Source: Deltaproteobacteria bacterium (lineage in GTDB: Bacteria > Myxococcota > Myxococcia > Myxococcales > Myxococcaceae). From it: a stretch of 7,960 nucleotides of DNA. The stretch spans positions 1 through 7,960 of the forward strand of contig VGRA01000100.1 of NCBI GenBank assembly GCA_016875515.1, in the 5' to 3' direction. A model generated the notes under the pieces. The model had not been told where the DNA came from, did no database searches, and was given only the letters and a program-made list of their open reading frames with translations. This document shows positions 6,630 through 7,960 of the stretch, piece by piece. The first letter of the stretch is position 1, and each line of letters begins with the position of its first letter. Made by a program: the position numbers and the translations under genes.

Positions 6630-7583
6630 ATGGCACGCCAACTGAGCAACGACTTCTCCTGGAGCAAGAGCCGCCACGAGCTGATGAGCGGCTGCCTGCG
6701 CGCGTACTACTTCTCCTACTACCGGAGCTGGGGCGGGTGGGAGCGCGGGGCCGCGCCCGAGGTGCAGCAGTTGTACGGCCTGAAAAAGCTGCACAACCGC
6801 TTCACCTGGGCGGGCAGCGCCGTGCACGAGGCCGTCAAGGACGCGCTGCTCAACTACCGCGCGAAGCGGGCGGTGGACCCGAAGGAGGCCATCGAGCGGG
6901 TCCACCGCAAGATGCAGGCGGAGTGGAGGCACTCCCACGCGGGCAGGCACTGGCAGGACCGCAGGACGTTCGCCGGGCTGCGCGAGCACGAATACCGCGA
7001 GGCGCTGGAGCCGGACACCTGGAAGCGGAACTGGGAGTTCACGCAGCAGGCGCTGGCGTGGTTCTTCCAGAGCCGCTGGCCCGCGCTGGCGCAGTCCCTC
7101 CCGCGCGAGCGGTGGATCGAGGTCGACGACACGGACTTCGACCGCTCCGTCTTCTACCTGGACGGGGTGAAGGTGTTCGCCGTGCCGGACTTCGCCTTCT
7201 TCGACGAGGACGGCACCCCGCGCGTGGTGGACTGGAAGACGGGCAGCGCGCGGGACGGGTACGACGCGCAGGTGCTCGGGTACGCGCTGTACCTGTCCGA
7301 GCGGTACGGGTTACCGCTGGAGAAGATCTGCGCCTCGCTCGTGTACCTGAACGCGGGCGTGGAAAAGGAGGTCCCCTGCACGCCGGAGGCGGTGGAGGGC
7401 TTCAAGGCGTTCTTCCGAGACAGCGTGGGCCGGATGAAGGTGCTGCTCGCGGACGCGGAGAAGAACGTGCCGAAGGGCGAGGAGGCCTTTCCCCAGAAAG
7501 AGGACCCGGCCAGCTGCGCCGAGTGCGTCTTCCGGCGCCCCTGCGGGCGCGAGGCGTTCACGCTGCAGGCGCAGGCGGGCTGA
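6630..7583 (+). CDS. Stand-alone PD-(D/E)XK nuclease with Cas4/AddB-like four-cysteine cluster
   Basis: A 317-residue RecB-family nuclease fold. Motif I is GSAVHEAV with H66; motif II is VPDFAFF with D187; motif III is DWKTG with D201 and K203; the following QxxxY is Q214/Y218. Together these form the metal-dependent phosphodiesterase site of the PD-(D/E)XK superfamily. C22 (within WSKSRHELMSGC) and the trio C296, C299 and C305 (C-x2-C-x5-C) match the four cysteines that bind a [4Fe-4S] cluster in AddB and Cas4. It is longer than typical Cas4 (about 200 residues), mainly through about 120 residues between H66 and D187. No helicase, cas gene or repeat array is nearby. ATG 6630 is supported by GGAGG 8 bases upstream. 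It is divergent from mutY and convergent with tcdA, with 1 base between the stops. A DNA-repair or DNA-end-processing role is an inference; the substrate is unknown. Confidence 0.88.
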   Translation: MARQLSNDFSWSKSRHELMSGCLRAYYFSYYRSWGGWERGAAPEVQQLYGLKKLHNRFTWAGSAVHEAVKDALLNYRAKRAVDPKEAIERVHRKMQAEWRHSHAGRHWQDRRTFAGLREHEYREALEPDTWKRNWEFTQQALAWFFQSRWPALAQSLPRERWIEVDDTDFDRSVFYLDGVKVFAVPDFAFFDEDGTPRVVDWKTGSARDGYDAQVLGYALYLSERYGLPLEKICASLVYLNAGVEKEVPCTPEAVEGFKAFFRDSVGRMKVLLADAEKNVPKGEEAFPQKEDPASCAECVFRRPCGREAFTLQAQAG

Positions 7584-7587
7584 CTCA
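7581..7587. other. Palindromic double stop TGACTCA shared by convergent genes
   Basis: TGA at 7581-7583 ends the plus-strand nuclease gene, and TCA at 7585-7587 is the minus-strand TGA of tcdA. Together with the central C they form a 7-base palindrome. There is no space here for an intrinsic terminator, so each transcript must run into the other gene. Confidence 0.85.
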
Positions 7588-7960
7588 ACCGCGCCGGGCC
7601 GCAATCCGCCTGATCACCACGCCGGCCATGTTCATGCCGAAGACGCTGGTGACGAAGGCCACCGAGCCGTTGATCTGCGTCCGGTGGTCACAGGTGTGGA
7701 AGTCGTTCTCGCGCGGGCAGACGCACAGGAAGCCGTCGTGGGCGGCGTCGTAGTTGAGCGGGACGGGCTCGCGCAGCGGCTCCACGGAGTAGACGGCGGT
7801 GATGCCGGTGAAGCGGTCCGTGTCCAGCCCCTGCTTGCGCTTGAGCAGCTTGCGGATGTCCTTGGCGAACGGGTCCGTGTGCGTCTCGGAGAGGTCCTCC
7901 ACGCGCACCGCGGTAGGATCCAGCCGCCCCGCCGCCCCCATGCTGCTCACCACAGGCAGG
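7585..7960 (-). CDS. tcdA: tRNA threonylcarbamoyladenosine dehydratase, C-terminal part (5' end outside window)
   Basis: TcdA (CsdL, an E1/ThiF/MoeB-like ATPase) cyclises t6A37 of ANN-decoding tRNAs to ct6A. The 124 residues in the window correspond to the C-terminal half: VVSSMGAAGRLDPTAVRVEDL aligns with the E. coli VVTGGAGGQIDPTQIQVVDL region, followed by DPFAKDIRKLLK (DPLAAKLRERLK in E. coli), the VYSVEPLREP strand and the closing helix SVAFVTSVFGMNMAGVVI. The nucleotide-binding Rossmann motif and catalytic part lie upstream, beyond 7960. The GTG at 7953 is internal, not a start, because the homologous alignment continues through LPVV to the window edge. It carries a cysteine-rich patch, CVCP then HTCDH, absent from the E. 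coli protein. The TGA (7587-7585) is separated by one base from the stop of the convergent nuclease gene. Confidence 0.9.
   Translation of the reverse strand, partial: LPVVSSMGAAGRLDPTAVRVEDLSETHTDPFAKDIRKLLKRKQGLDTDRFTGITAVYSVEPLREPVPLNYDAAHDGFLCVCPRENDFHTCDHRTQINGSVAFVTSVFGMNMAGVVIRRIAARRG

Noticed and set aside
5666..6989. Long frames opposite or out of frame with mutY (5666-6580 plus, 5775-6989 minus)
   Set aside because: mutY motifs, including the Fe-S cysteines and both catalytic acids, fix the real frame; the others are shadows.
6630..7583. Nuclease as a CRISPR Cas4
   Set aside because: Cysteine and catalytic motifs are Cas4-like, but the protein is over 100 residues longer and no repeat array, cas1 or cas2 is present in the window.
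6602..7753. 383-residue plus-strand frame over the nuclease gene and into tcdA
   Set aside because: The nuclease motifs are in the frame starting at 6630; this one is Gly/Arg/Ala-rich and runs into the 3' end of a convergent gene.

Overview
This is a dense, very GC-rich stretch (nearly every codon of the real genes ends in G or C) that reads as ordinary bacterial chromosome, most likely from a myxobacterium (Myxococcota; Myxococcus/Corallococcus/Archangium-like). That placement is an inference from base composition, codon use and the gene families present. I see no CRISPR array, insertion sequence, phage gene, tRNA or rRNA.

Layout, left to right. (1) 37-633 (+): an alpha-helical protein of unknown function. 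(2) 687-4178 (+): a complete cobalamin-dependent methionine synthase (MetH) with homocysteine, folate, B12 and AdoMet-reactivation domains. (3) 4189-5265 (+): a 358-residue MetE/UROD-superfamily barrel that keeps most of the MetE zinc-site pattern but lacks the MetE folate-binding half. Its Shine-Dalgarno overlaps the metH stop codon, so the two are almost certainly co-expressed. (4) 5240-5482 (-): a small DUF2934 protein, tail-to-tail with the MetE-like gene and overlapping it by 26 bases. It lies directly downstream of (5) 5522-6598 (-): mutY, the A/G-mismatch adenine glycosylase. (6) 6630-7583 (+): a stand-alone PD-(D/E)XK nuclease of the RecB/AddB/Cas4 type with four cysteines in the Fe-S arrangement, divergent from mutY across only 31 bases. 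(7) 7585-7960 (-): the C-terminal part of TcdA, the tRNA threonylcarbamoyladenosine dehydratase; its 5' part lies beyond the window.

Functionally there is a methionine/one-carbon block (metH plus the MetE-like gene), a DNA-repair or DNA-processing block (mutY, DUF2934, Fe-S nuclease) and a tRNA-modification gene. The most interesting point is the tight pairing of a full MetH with a folate-domain-less MetE-like methyltransferase, whose third zinc ligand position appears to be Asp rather than Glu. The second is the extreme compaction around the nuclease gene: shared palindromes at both its start and stop junctions leave almost no room for separate promoters or terminators. There is no gene-free stretch longer than about 55 bases apart from the first 36 bases of the window and these small junctions.
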